Shown: in pieces, positions 34,736-44,600 of the stretch | Position numbering within the stretch: the stretch's first letter is position 1 | How the letters are laid out: the number at the start of each line of letters is the position of its first letter | Assembly: GCA_964633225.1 (NCBI GenBank) | Contig: CAZWFQ010000017.1 | Location: 1-62,915 of the forward strand | Source of the DNA: JAKQIM01 sp964633225 | GTDB taxonomy: Bacteria > Chloroflexota > Anaerolineae > Anaerolineales > UBA4823 | Direction: 5' to 3' | Length of the DNA stretch: 62,915 nucleotides | Program-made: the position numbers and the translations under genes | The notes under the pieces: model-generated | The model's input: the letters and a program-made list of their open reading frames with translations, nothing else | The model's database searches: none | What the model was told of the DNA's origin: nothing

Positions 34736-35152
34736 ATGACGATGTTGTATGAGGAGATTACGCGGCGCATTATTGCCGCGGCCATGCAGGTGCACAGCAC
34801 GCTGGGCAATGGGTTTCAGGAAGTGATCTATCAGCGGGCGTTGGAGATTGAGTTTCCGCATCACAACCTGGCCTTCGAGCGCGAGAAAGAGATGCCTATC
34901 TTTTACCGCGGCGAGCAGATTGGCACGCGGCGGGTGGATTTCTTTGTGGAAGAGAAGATCATGGTCGAGCTGAAGGCCCTGATTAGCCTGGAGGATGTGC
35001 ACCTGGCCCAGGGCCTCAATTACCTGGAAGCCTACAACATGCAGGTTGGCCTGCTGCTCAACTTCGGCGCCAAAAGCCTGGAATTCAAGCGCCTGCACAA
35101 CAAAAAATGGAACCCATCCGGGCATCCATCCAGTAATCCTTCCATCCAGTAA
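34736..35152 (+). CDS. GxxExxY family protein (PD-(D/E)XK-like)
   Basis: A 138-residue protein with GFQEVIY (26-32), the motif that names the GxxExxY family, and a nuclease-like pattern D68...E78-x-K80 (RRVDFF, VELKA). The fold is probably a small PD-(D/E)XK domain. GGGAGG precedes the ATG. It lies between hsdS and hsdR, an unusual place, and its stop codon is within the first of three 23-bp repeats. Role unknown; an accessory nuclease is possible. Confidence 0.75.
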   Translation: MTMLYEEITRRIIAAAMQVHSTLGNGFQEVIYQRALEIEFPHHNLAFEREKEMPIFYRGEQIGTRRVDFFVEEKIMVELKALISLEDVHLAQGLNYLEAYNMQVGLLLNFGAKSLEFKRLHNKKWNPSGHPSSNPSIQ

Positions 35153-35217
35153 ATCGTGGTTCAGACATCGAGTAAATCATGGTTCAGACAACGAGTAAAT
35201 CCCAGTTCAGACATCGA
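35149..35217 (+). repeat. Three 23-bp direct repeats before hsdR
   Basis: Three adjacent units at 35149, 35172 and 35195 share the pattern GTAAATC-NNN-GTTCAGACA-N-CGA. The last is followed at once by GGTTCACC and the hsdR ATG. The CGAG junction gives GAGGT as the hsdR ribosome-binding sequence. There are no spacers, so this is not a CRISPR. It may be an operator array or a slippage site affecting hsdR. Confidence 0.85.
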
Positions 35218-35225
35218 GGTTCACC

Positions 35226-38200
35226 ATGAATAAAGTCGGCCAGATCGAACGCCTGACCCAAAATCGCGTTGTCAAGCTCTTCCAACAGCAGCTTGGCTAC
35301 ACCTACCTGGGCAATTGGGAAGATCGCCCCAATAACCGCAACATCGAGGAAGCGCTGCTGCGCCAGTACCTGGCGGAACAGAAATACCGCCCCGAGCTGG
35401 TGGCGCGCGCCCTGTATGAGCTGAACCGGGCTGCAGGCGACCAGAACAAGAGCCTGTACGACATCAACAAGGAGGTCTACAGCCTGCTGCGCTACGGCAT
35501 CCAGGTCAAGGCCGATGCCGGTGAGAACAAGGAAACCATCGAGCTGATCAATTGGCAGCAGCCGCTCAAAAACCACTTTGCCATCGCCGAGGAGGTCACC
35601 GTCAGCGGCGAGCACACCAAGCGCCCGGATATCGTGCTGTATGTCAACGGGATTGCCTTGGGCACGCTGGAGCTGAAACGCTCGGTGGTCTCGGTGGGCG
35701 AGGGCATCCGCCAGAACCTGGATAACCAGAAGAAGATCTTCATCCAGCCCTTCTTCACCACCGTCCAGCTCATCCTGGCGGGCAACGATAGCGAGGGCCT
35801 GCGCTACGCGGTCATCGAAACCCCTGAAAAATATTACATGACCTGGAAGGAAGAGGGCCCGGCTGCCGTAGACAGCCCCCTCGACCGCGCCGTGTTGCAA
35901 CTGTGCGAGAAAACCCGCTTTTTGGAACTGATCCACGATTTTATTGTTTTCGACGCGGGCATCAAGAAACTGTGCCGCCCCAACCAATATTTTGGCGTCA
36001 AAGCCGCCCAGGCGCGCGTGCGCCAGCGCGAGGGGGGCATCATCTGGCACACCCAGGGCAGCGGCAAGAGCCTGACGATGGTCTGGTTGGCCAGATGGCT
36101 GCGCGAAAACGTCACCGATGCGCGGGTCTTGATCGTTACCGACCGGGTCGAGCTGGATGAGCAGATTGAGAAGGTCTTCAAGGGCGTCAAAGAAGATATC
36201 CACCGCACCACCAGCGGGCGCGACCTGGTGACCTGCCTCAACGCCGCCGCCCCCTGGCTGCTGTGTTCTCTGATCCATAAGTTTGTGGGCAAAGAAGAGG
36301 GCGACGTGAGCGCCTATATTGAGGAACTGCGCCGCAGCCTGCCCAAGGACTTCAAGGCCAAGGGCAATATCTACGTCTTCGTGGATGAGTGCCACCGTAC
36401 CCAATCCGGCGACCTGCACAAGGCCATGAAAGCCATCCTGCCGGAGGCCATGTTCATCGGCTTCACCGGCACCCCGCTGCTCAAGGCCGATAAGCAGAGC
36501 AGTATCGAGGTCTTTGGCAGTTATATCCACACCTATAAGTATGATGAGGCGGTCAGAGATAAGGTGGTTTTGGATCTGCGCTATGAAGCGCGTGACATTG
36601 ACCAGGATATCACCTCGCCCGCCAAGATCGATCAGTGGTTTGACGCCAAGACCAGCGGGCTGAACGATGTGGCACGGGCCCAGCTCAAGCAGCGCTGGGG
36701 CACGATGCAGAAGATCTTCAGCGCCAAATCGCGCCTGGAAAAGATCGTCGCCGATATCCTGCTGGATATGGAAACACGCAACCGCCTGCAAAGCGGGAGC
36801 GGCAACGCCCTGTTGGTCTCGGGCAGCATTTACCAGGCTTGCCGGTTCTACGAGCTGTTCGTCAACGCCGGGTTCGACAAGTGCGCTATTGTCACATCGT
36901 ATCGGGGCTCCATCGCCTCCATCAAGGGAGAGGAAACCGGCGAGGGCGAGACCGAAAAACTGGCGCAGTACGCCATCTACCAAAAGATGCTCAACGGTCA
37001 AGACCCCGAAAAGTTTGAAAAGGCGGTTAAGAAGAAATTTGTCGAAGAGCCGGGCCAGATGAAGCTGCTCATCGTGGTGGACATGCTGTTGACCGGCTTC
37101 GACGCCCCCTCGGCCACCTACCTGTATATTGACAAGCAGATGCGCGACCACGGCCTGTTCCAGGCCATCTGCCGCGTCAACCGCCTGGACAGTGAGGATA
37201 AAGAGTACGGTTACATCATTGACTACAAAGACCTCTTTAAGAGCCTGGAAACATCCATCCACGATTACACCAGCGGCGCCTTCGACGCCTACGACAAAGA
37301 GGATGTGCTCGGCCTGCTCTCTGACCGCCTGGAGAAGGCGCGCGAGCGCCTGGAAGAAGCGCGTGAGGCCATCAAGGCCCTGTGCGAGCCGGTGGCCGCG
37401 CCGCGCGATACCACCGCCTACCAGCATTACTTCTGCACCCAGGATACGTTGGATAAAGAGCAGCTCAAAGAGAATGAGCCCAAGCGCATGGCCCTGTATA
37501 AGCTGGCGGTTTCCCTCATCCGCGCCTACGCCAACCTGGCCAACGAGATGGCCGAGGCCGGGTACACCGCCGCCGAGATCGAGACGATCCAGCGCGAGGT
37601 GGATTACTACGAGAAGGTGCGCAGCGAGGTGAAGCTGGCCAGCGGCGACTACATTGACCTGAAGCTGTACGAACCCGCCATGCGCTACCTGATCGACACC
37701 TACATCCGCGCCGACGAGAGCCGCAAGCTCTCGGCCTTTGACGATCTGTCTCTCATCCAACTGGTGGTCGAGCGCGGCGAGGAAGCGTTCAAAGAGCTGC
37801 CTTCCGGCATCGCCAGCAGCCCAACGGCGATGGCCGAGACGATCGAGAACAACCTGCGGCGGGTGATCATTGACGAGCAGCCCATCAACCCCAAGTATTA
37901 CGAGCGTATGTCTGAGCTGTTGGATATGCTGATCCAGGAGCGCAAAGCGCAGGCCATCGAATACGAGGCTTATCTTAAGCAGTTGGTGGCGTTGACCCGC
38001 AAGGTCAAAGAGCCAAGCGCCGGGTTCACCTATCCGAAAACCTTGAGAAGTTCTGCCCGGCGCGCCCTCTACGATAACCTGGGCCAGAACGAAGAGCTGG
38101 CAGTTGTGCTGGATCAGCGCATCCAGGCCGTTAAGCAAGACGGCTGGCGCGGCAACCTGTTCAAAGAGCGCGCCATCCGTTATGTCATTCAAGAACAAAT

Positions 38201-38261
38201 TCCCGACGAAGACGATGCCAAGCGCATTTTTGAGCTGGTCAAGAACCAACACGAGTATTGA
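35226..38261 (+). CDS. hsdR: Type I restriction endonuclease and translocase subunit
   Basis: A 1011-residue HsdR. The N-terminal nuclease has D135 (RPDIV) and E149-x-K151 (TLELKRS). The motor domain has Walker A TQGSGKS (K281) and motif II DECH (387-390), with motif VI VNRLD near residue 657. It translocates and cuts unmodified DNA with HsdM/HsdS. The metallopeptidase gene starts one base after its stop codon. It is full length with no frame break, so the restriction system looks active. Confidence 0.95.
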   Translation: MNKVGQIERLTQNRVVKLFQQQLGYTYLGNWEDRPNNRNIEEALLRQYLAEQKYRPELVARALYELNRAAGDQNKSLYDINKEVYSLLRYGIQVKADAGENKETIELINWQQPLKNHFAIAEEVTVSGEHTKRPDIVLYVNGIALGTLELKRSVVSVGEGIRQNLDNQKKIFIQPFFTTVQLILAGNDSEGLRYAVIETPEKYYMTWKEEGPAAVDSPLDRAVLQLCEKTRFLELIHDFIVFDAGIKKLCRPNQYFGVKAAQARVRQREGGIIWHTQGSGKSLTMVWLARWLRENVTDARVLIVTDRVELDEQIEKVFKGVKEDIHRTTSGRDLVTCLNAAAPWLLCSLIHKFVGKEEGDVSAYIEELRRSLPKDFKAKGNIYVFVDECHRTQSGDLHKAMKAILPEAMFIGFTGTPLLKADKQSSIEVFGSYIHTYKYDEAVRDKVVLDLRYEARDIDQDITSPAKIDQWFDAKTSGLNDVARAQLKQRWGTMQKIFSAKSRLEKIVADILLDMETRNRLQSGSGNALLVSGSIYQACRFYELFVNAGFDKCAIVTSYRGSIASIKGEETGEGETEKLAQYAIYQKMLNGQDPEKFEKAVKKKFVEEPGQMKLLIVVDMLLTGFDAPSATYLYIDKQMRDHGLFQAICRVNRLDSEDKEYGYIIDYKDLFKSLETSIHDYTSGAFDAYDKEDVLGLLSDRLEKARERLEEAREAIKALCEPVAAPRDTTAYQHYFCTQDTLDKEQLKENEPKRMALYKLAVSLIRAYANLANEMAEAGYTAAEIETIQREVDYYEKVRSEVKLASGDYIDLKLYEPAMRYLIDTYIRADESRKLSAFDDLSLIQLVVERGEEAFKELPSGIASSPTAMAETIENNLRRVIIDEQPINPKYYERMSELLDMLIQERKAQAIEYEAYLKQLVALTRKVKEPSAGFTYPKTLRSSARRALYDNLGQNEELAVVLDQRIQAVKQDGWRGNLFKERAIRYVIQEQIPDEDDAKRIFELVKNQHEY

Positions 38262-38262
38262 G

Positions 38263-38979
38263 ATGCACCAGATTGACGTGAACGGGCTACCGGTGGACGT
38301 TGTCCGGAAAGATATCAAGAACCTGCACCTGGCGGTCTACCCCCCGGCTGGACGCGTGCGTGTGGCGGCGCCGCTGCTGGTGGATGACGAGGCCGTGCGC
38401 CTGGCGGTCATCTCCCGGCTGGCCTGGATCAAGCGCCAGCAAGCCAAATTCGACGCCCAAGAGAGGCAGTCAGCGCGCCAGTATGTCAGCGGCGAAAGCC
38501 ATTACTTCCAGGGCAACCGCTACCGCCTGAATTTGATCGAGCAGGCCGGCAAGCAGCAGGTATTCCTGCGCAACAAGAAGTTCATCGACCTCTACATGCA
38601 CCCGGCCAGCAGCACCGCCCAGCGTGGGCGCGTGATGGCGGCATGGTACCGGGCTTACTTGAAAGCAAGCCTCCCACTGCTGATCGCCAAATGGGAAAGT
38701 GTCTTGGGCGTGACCGTCCAGGATTGGGGAGTCAAGCAGATGAAAACCAAATGGGGGGCCTGCAACATCGAGGCCGCCCGCATCTGGCTGAATTTAGAGC
38801 TGGCCAAGAAATCGCCCCACTGCCTGGAGTATATCCTCGTCCATGAAATGGTTCATTTGCTGGAGCGCCACCACAACGACCGCTTTCGATCGTTGATGAA
38901 CCGCTTTTTACCGGGGTGGGAGCTTATACGGGATGAGCTAAATCGAGAGCCGCTGGCGCACGAAGATTGGGAGTATTGA
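38263..38979 (+). CDS. YgjP-like M48-type metallopeptidase
   Basis: A 238-residue SprT/YgjP-like protein. The zinc motif is HEMVH (H194, E195, H198) followed by ERHHNDRF, which supplies the third ligand; KTKWGAC upstream is typical of the YgjP group. The ATG at 38263 is one base past the hsdR stop. Such genes often close type I restriction loci. It may process HsdR or protein-DNA complexes, but this is inference. Confidence 0.88.
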   Translation: MHQIDVNGLPVDVVRKDIKNLHLAVYPPAGRVRVAAPLLVDDEAVRLAVISRLAWIKRQQAKFDAQERQSARQYVSGESHYFQGNRYRLNLIEQAGKQQVFLRNKKFIDLYMHPASSTAQRGRVMAAWYRAYLKASLPLLIAKWESVLGVTVQDWGVKQMKTKWGACNIEAARIWLNLELAKKSPHCLEYILVHEMVHLLERHHNDRFRSLMNRFLPGWELIRDELNREPLAHEDWEY

Positions 38980-39007
38980 GGGGAAGTAAGCCGACGGTTG
39001 CATAAGG

Positions 39008-39043
39008 AAAAGCCCACCTGCGGGATACGCCAGTGGGCTTTTT
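39008..39043. terminator. Bidirectional terminator, hairpin family copy 1
   Basis: AAAAGCCCAC (39008-39017) pairs with GTGGGCTTTT (39033-39042). It ends the restriction operon and faces the 2H phosphoesterase gene. The whole element closely resembles the hairpins at 39764 and 39841 next to the tRNA. Confidence 0.8.
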
Positions 39044-39054
39044 AGCCCCACATT

Positions 39055-39702
39055 TCAGGCGGCTTTCAGGTGATAGGTCTTTTCCCAATACACCTTCATA
39101 TTCGCCTGTTCCTGGGCATCTGAGTGATACATGGCCAGGATCTCCTGCTGCGTTTGCCTGACGTGCACGGCGTTTCTCAAGCGCCGGCTCAAATCATCTT
39201 TGACGCGGTGAATCTCGACCCCCGCATCGGCAGGTAAGTTACCGATGGTGATGTGCGGGTTGAAGCAATCCAACACCCGGGCATATCCATACTGCCGGAT
39301 ATTGGCCGCCTCCTGCTGTGTATAATACCCGCCCTGCACCCGCACCGCATCTTTCTCTCGGACACACCCATCCCGGTAGCGGTTGAGCAGCGTCACCAGG
39401 GCAAGGTGGATGGGGTAGAGTTCTTTCAACCCGATTTGAATATATAGGAAGCGATTCCTCAGGTCAAGCGATACCCCCAATATCCTGATCTCAAAAGGCG
39501 GCAGGCTGCTCAGGTAGGCCTCAAGCGCTTGCCGGGCCGCTTCAAAATTCGCTTCAGGAATGGGGGCGATGTGGAAAGAGATGTGAGGCGCAATCCCATA
39601 GGTGCTGGAATAGTTCTGGGCGAAATAGGCCTTGGCATCTCGGATGGCAGGGTTATCCAAAGGTGAAGCGATCGAGAGGCATACATTAACCGTTGGGGGC
39701 AT
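39055..39702 (-). CDS. 2H phosphoesterase (2'-5' RNA ligase-like)
   Basis: A 215-residue protein with the two His-x-Ser/Thr motifs of the 2H superfamily (PHISFH near residue 45, NPHITIG near residue 150). Members hydrolyse or make 2'-5' or cyclic phosphodiester bonds in RNA and nucleotides. The start is ATG 39702 (MPPTVNV); the frame continues upstream only through tRNA-derived repeats. It is flanked by copies of a tRNA-linked hairpin, so it may have come in as a cassette. Confidence 0.8.
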   Translation of the reverse strand: MPPTVNVCLSIASPLDNPAIRDAKAYFAQNYSSTYGIAPHISFHIAPIPEANFEAARQALEAYLSSLPPFEIRILGVSLDLRNRFLYIQIGLKELYPIHLALVTLLNRYRDGCVREKDAVRVQGGYYTQQEAANIRQYGYARVLDCFNPHITIGNLPADAGVEIHRVKDDLSRRLRNAVHVRQTQQEILAMYHSDAQEQANMKVYWEKTYHLKAA

Positions 39703-39730
39703 GGTTGATTTCCATTTCTGCAGAACTTGT

Positions 39731-39972
<242 letters not shown>

Positions 39973-40010
39973 AATGGGAACAGCGGGTTCTATTATACCA
40001 AAAGTTCTGA

Positions 40011-40056
40011 AAACGAGTGGGATGTGGTGTCAAAACACCCTATCCCACTCGTTTTG
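40011..40056. terminator. 46-nt hairpin, covarying family member A
   Basis: A long hairpin with outer arms AAAACGAGTGGGAT and ATCCCACTCGTTTT and inner arms GGTGT and ACACC. It lies between the FmdB-like gene and tRNA-Ser, and matches the hairpin at about 45667 in length and layout with compensating base changes. Confidence 0.75.
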
Positions 40057-40098
40057 AAGAACCCGATGAAACCGGCCCACGGCCGGTTAGTGGCTGCC

Positions 40099-40311
40099 TC
40101 AGCCGCCGCCAATGCTGCACGAGGCCGCCGGCGCGCTGCCGTACGAAAGCGCCCCCCCGCTGGATGAGGCGGAGGCGAAGGTTGAGATCTGTTTCTTGAT
40201 GCGTGGACTGTGGCAGGTTGGGCAGGTCACCTCGTTCACCGCGGCGGCGCTGCGCACCAGCTCTTCAAAGGGCTTTCCACAATCACTGCACACAAATTCG
40301 AAAATGGGCAT
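40099..40311 (-). CDS. FmdB-type zinc-ribbon protein
   Basis: A 70-residue protein with a FmdB-like ribbon: C8/C11 (FVCSDCGKPFEELV) and C31/C34 (TCPTCHS), followed by a Ser/Gly-rich tail ending CSIGGG. GGGAG precedes ATG 40311. It is the second gene of a pair with cysH. FmdB proteins are often thought to be regulatory; a link to sulfur assimilation here is only positional. Confidence 0.85.
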   Translation of the reverse strand: MPIFEFVCSDCGKPFEELVRSAAAVNEVTCPTCHSPRIKKQISTFASASSSGGALSYGSAPAASCSIGGG

Positions 40312-40404
40312 TCTATTCTCCCGATGCGTAGATTTACGGGCGCGGCCGGGCGGCCACAAGCCCAAAGATTTAGATGCCCCAACAACCAAAAGGTTGCAAA
40401 ATTC

Positions 40405-41166
40405 TTAGAACTCGATCTTGACCAGGAACTTCTTGCGCGCTTCGTCGGTATCCAGGTCTTTCTGCTGGAACATCTCGGTGTGCAGGCCGCACTCGGTCTT
40501 GCCGGTGCCGGCCCAACGCCCAGAGCGCTCATCCTCGCCGGGGTTCACCGGCTGGGTGCAGGGGGCGCAGCCAATGCTGCGGTAGCCTTTTTGCAGCAGG
40601 GGGTGCTCGGGCAGACGGTGCAGGGCGCGGTAGGCCTCGATATCCGCCGCCCGCCAGTTGAGCAGGGGATTGACCTTGATCAGCCCGTCTTCTTGCAACT
40701 CCAAGATGCGCGCCTGGGCACGCGTCTTGGTCTGGTCGCGGCGGATGCCGGTGATCCAGGCGCGCAGCCCCTCTAACGCCCGCTGCATGGGCTGCACCTT
40801 GTGGATGAAACAGCACAGGTTTGGATCCACCTGGGGCAGCTCACGCCCAAAGTTGCGCCGGAAAAGCTCCCAACGCGCATCGCGGTACAAATCCACCACG
40901 TTCAAATTCCATTCCCGCGCCAATTGCTCGCGGAAGATCAAGGTGTCCCAAAAATGATAGCCGGTATTGAGAAAGAAAATGCGCATGGCCGGGTGGATGC
41001 GCGAGATCATGTGCAGCAGGGCCAGGCTTTGCGTTTGGAAGGAAGAGCTGAGCGCAATGTTGGGGGCAAAGTTCTCCACCGCCCAAATAATGATCTGCTG
41101 CGGCGTGTGCTGCTCAAACGCCTCAGCCAGCTCAGCAATTTCTTCACGTGTAAAGATTTGTCTCAC
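40405..41166 (-). CDS. cysH: Phosphoadenylyl/adenylyl-sulfate reductase
   Basis: A 253-residue enzyme with the PP-loop fold (SSSFQTQSLALLHM). It has C118-C119 and C200-x-x-C203, the four ligands of a [4Fe-4S] cluster, and the catalytic ECGLH (C226). The cluster cysteines indicate the APS-reducing (assimilatory) type. It makes sulfite for cysteine synthesis. The start is GTG 41166. An FmdB-like gene follows. Confidence 0.9.
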   Translation of the reverse strand: MRQIFTREEIAELAEAFEQHTPQQIIIWAVENFAPNIALSSSFQTQSLALLHMISRIHPAMRIFFLNTGYHFWDTLIFREQLAREWNLNVVDLYRDARWELFRRNFGRELPQVDPNLCCFIHKVQPMQRALEGLRAWITGIRRDQTKTRAQARILELQEDGLIKVNPLLNWRAADIEAYRALHRLPEHPLLQKGYRSIGCAPCTQPVNPGEDERSGRWAGTGKTECGLHTEMFQQKDLDTDEARKKFLVKIEF

Positions 41167-41218
41167 GGGTTAAGTGTAACCGAAATTAGCGCCGCTGGAA
41201 ATAGAACATAAGTTCTGG

Positions 41219-41239
41219 TATAATATTACTCAGGGACGA
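41219..41239 (+). promoter_or_regulatory. Promoter of the LuxR-type gene
   Basis: TATAAT at 41219-41224 precedes the ATG at 41240 by 15 bases. The intervening CAGGGACGA is a weak ribosome-binding sequence. Confidence 0.5.
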
Positions 41240-41641
41240 ATGAAAATTTTACGCTGGCTGCAACACCTGTTGGCACCTGAACCACCCGACCCGCGGCGCT
41301 ACGCCTTTGACGACAGGCTGCTCGAAACCCTGCACAGCCTGGCCGAGCAAGAACACTGCAGCACCGAAGAGCTGGCTGCCAACCTGTTGGAGGCGGCCCT
41401 GGCGCGCCGCCAGGCACTGGATGGCAACCGGCAGCGCTGGGAAAGGCTCTCGGGGCGCGAGCAACAGGTAACGGCCCTGGCCTGCCTGGGCTGCACCAAC
41501 CGCCAGATCGCGGCGCGCCTGGTGCTCTCGCCCGAAACCGTCAAGAGCCACCTGCGCAGCGTGCTGCACAAGTTTGGCTTGCGCAGCAAAGCTGAGCTGC
41601 GCCAGGCCCTATCAGACTGGGACTTCGGCGATTGGGGGTGA
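41240..41641 (+). CDS. LuxR-type helix-turn-helix regulator
   Basis: A 133-residue protein. The C-terminal half (about 72-125) is a LuxR/GerE HTH (LSGREQQVTALACLG, TNRQIAARLVLSPETVKSHL). The N-terminal half is short and helical, with no receiver or ligand domain. It is convergent with the large HD-GYP gene, three bases away. It is probably a DNA-binding regulator with unknown input. Confidence 0.85.
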   Translation: MKILRWLQHLLAPEPPDPRRYAFDDRLLETLHSLAEQEHCSTEELAANLLEAALARRQALDGNRQRWERLSGREQQVTALACLGCTNRQIAARLVLSPETVKSHLRSVLHKFGLRSKAELRQALSDWDFGDWG

Positions 41642-41644
41642 AGC

Positions 41645-44600
41645 TCACCCCAGCCCTTCCTCACTCAGCAGTTGCAAAAAGTGCTCCACCACTTGCGGAT
41701 CAAAATTTGCGCCCGACTGGAAGCGGATATGCTCAGCGGCCTTTTCTTTGCTCCAGGCCTGGCGGTAAGGCCGGTCAGAGGTCAGCGCATCCCACACGTC
41801 TGCGATGGCGAACACGCGGGCCGCGATGGGGATCTGCTCGGCCTTGAGGCCGCGCGGGTAGCCGGTGCCATCCCATTTCTCATGGTGGCAGAAGGGGATA
41901 TCAATGGCTGGGCGCAGGTACGCAATGGGGTAGAGCATATCGTAGGCCAACTGCGGGTGCCGGCGCATGATGACCCATTCTTCTTCGGTCAGCGTGGTGG
42001 GCTTGAGCAAAATGCGGTCGGGAATGCCCATTTTGCCGATATCGTGCAGCAGGGCCCCGCGGCGGATGTGCACCAGGGAGGCTTCGCTCATCCCCATGCG
42101 CACCGCCAGGTGCTCGGTCATATCGGCCACGCGCTGGGTGTGGCCTTCGGTCTCCCGGTCGCGCAGGTCAAGCGCCCGCGACCAGCCTTCAATGGTGGCG
42201 TCATACGCCATCACCAGGTCCAGGTTCGAGCGCTGCAAATCTTCAAACAGCGAGGCATTATCAATGGCAATGGCCGCCTGGCGGGCCAAAGTCTCTAAGA
42301 AGTTCAACCACTCTTCGTCAGGGGCCAGCTCGGTGCGGTGGAAGATCTCTAGCACGCCCTTGACCTGGCCGCGGGCAATGAGCGGTGCACCGTAGTAGGC
42401 CATAAAATCATCCCCAGCCACGATCGCTCCCAGGGTTCTGCCTTCTGCCTCCAGGCGGACATCGGGGATGGCCACCAGCTCGCGGGTGTAGGCGGCGCGC
42501 CCGGCGCACGATTCGCCCAGGCGCAGGCGCGTGCGCTGAATGGTGTTCGAGCGGAAGCCGCTGCTCGAAGCATAGGTCAGCACTTGCGAATGGGGATTGA
42601 GCAGCAAAATCGCCGAGGCATCCACGTTGAGCTGAGCCACCACCTGCTCTACCACCAGGCTCAGGGTCATCCTCAGATCCAGGCTGGAGGTGATGGCCTG
42701 GTCAATATCGCGCAGCGCCTGCACATATTGCAAACGGCGCTCGGTCTGTTCAAAAAGATGGTGGATGGTGGCTTCACTGCGCTTACGCTCGGTGACATCT
42801 TGCATGGTGCCTTCGTAATAGAGCAGGGCATCATCCTGGTCGTACACCCCGCGAATATTGAACACCACCCAAATGGCAGTGCCGTCTTTGCGGTACACCT
42901 GGGCCTCACAACCCACCACCGGGCTGTCCTTGGCCAGCCTGCGCTGCCAGGCCAGGCGGTCGATTGGGTTAACGTAGATCTGGCGTGAAATATCACTGGT
43001 CGATTGCAGCAGGTCAGGCAGGTCATCATAGCCCAGCAAACGCGTCATGGCCGGGTTGGCCATTAAGAAACTGCCTTCGGGGGTGCTTTGGAAGACCCCC
43101 TCTGAGACATTTTCAATGATGTTCTGGAAGCTGCTCTCGCTTTGCAGGCGCTCCAGCTCGGCGGCGGCACGCGCTGCAAAGATGGTCAAGAGCGTCCGGG
43201 GCATTTCGTCTTCATAGATGGGGAGATCATCCATGATGGCGATCAAACCCAACGGCTCACCCTTCGCCGATAGCAGCGGAACGGCCAAGAAGCTCTGCAC
43301 CTGACGCTCTTTCAAGATTGGGTCTTCGGGGAAAAACTGCTGGACGTCACGCGGGTAGAAAACAACCTCCTTCTCCAGCACCTTCTCGCAAGGTGAGCCG
43401 CGCAAGGCAAATTCTTCATTTTCCAGGTATTTTCCATCGGCATACATAGCCACGGCGCGTGCCCGCCCATCCCGGTGGGGCAGCAGGCGCGAGACGAAAG
43501 CGTAGCGCACCTTCAAAACATTGGCTAACTCGTTCACCAACGAACGGAAGAAAGCCTCGCCAATCACTGCCGTCCCGTTCAGGATAGCCCGGATGGCGGC
43601 CTCGGTCTGCTTGCGGGCAGAGATATCACGGATGAACATCTGCACAGCCGGCTGGCCCTGGTACATGCAAGGGATGGTGGCCACTTCCACATCCACCGAA
43701 GAACCGTCCAGGCGAATGAATTTTTCTTCGATCAGCGGCACCGGCTCATGACTGGCCAGGCTGGCGCGCATGCGCTGGAGCACGCGGGCGCGGTAATCGG
43801 GGTGCACAATATCCATGGCCAGCATGCCGATCACCTGCTCGGCACGCTCTGCCCCCAGCAGCTTGAACCCGGCCGTATTGGTAAAGACGATCTTCCCCTG
43901 GCAGTGGATGCCGATGGCATCTGGCGAGAGCTCAACCAATTGGCGATAGCGCTCTTCGCTTTGCGCCAGAGCCAACTCGGCGCTCTTGCGCTCTGTGATA
44001 TCTTCGCCCGAGCTGAGCGTGCCCACGATCTTATCCCCATCGTACAGCACCGTATTATGCCAGGCCACCACCCGCTGCTCGCCGCTGCGAGTGAGAACAG
44101 GGTTTTCGTTATAGGCAGGCGTCTTGTGGGCGTCTGACATGAGTTGGCTTAAGGTGGTGTGCACTTCCTGGCGCACAGCCTCTGGCAGGCACAGCTCCAG
44201 CCAATTCTGCCCCACCAGCTCTTGCTCGGTGTATCCCAACAACTGGCAGGCCTTGCGGTTGACCATGGTGACGCGGCTTTCGGTATCCAGTGCCAGCATG
44301 ATCACGCCGGCCACATCCAGGTAACTTTGGGCACGTGCCCATTCGCGATGCAGGGCCGCCTCTGCCTGCACCGCCTGGGTGACATTCAAAACCGTCATCA
44401 CCACCCCGTCGCAAGCACCGGCACTGTCGCAAAGGGGGGCGGCGTTAAGCGAAAGATACACCCGTTGGCGCCCAGCCGGCTGGACGGCAACCTTGACATC
44501 AAAGACCGGCTGGCCCGTGTTGAGCACCTGGTAAAAAGGCAGCTCTTCGTCAGCCAGGGGATGGCCGTCATAATCGGTCATGTTCCAGCTTATTTCATTA

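Noticed and set aside
35149..35217. CRISPR array
   Set aside because: The 23-bp units touch one another with no spacers, there are only three, and no cas genes are present.
35184..38318. 1044-codon open frame on the minus strand across hsdR
   Set aside because: It is a frame mirror caused by GC-rich third codon positions. The plus-strand hsdR has all expected motifs and good start signals; the minus frame has no known domain.
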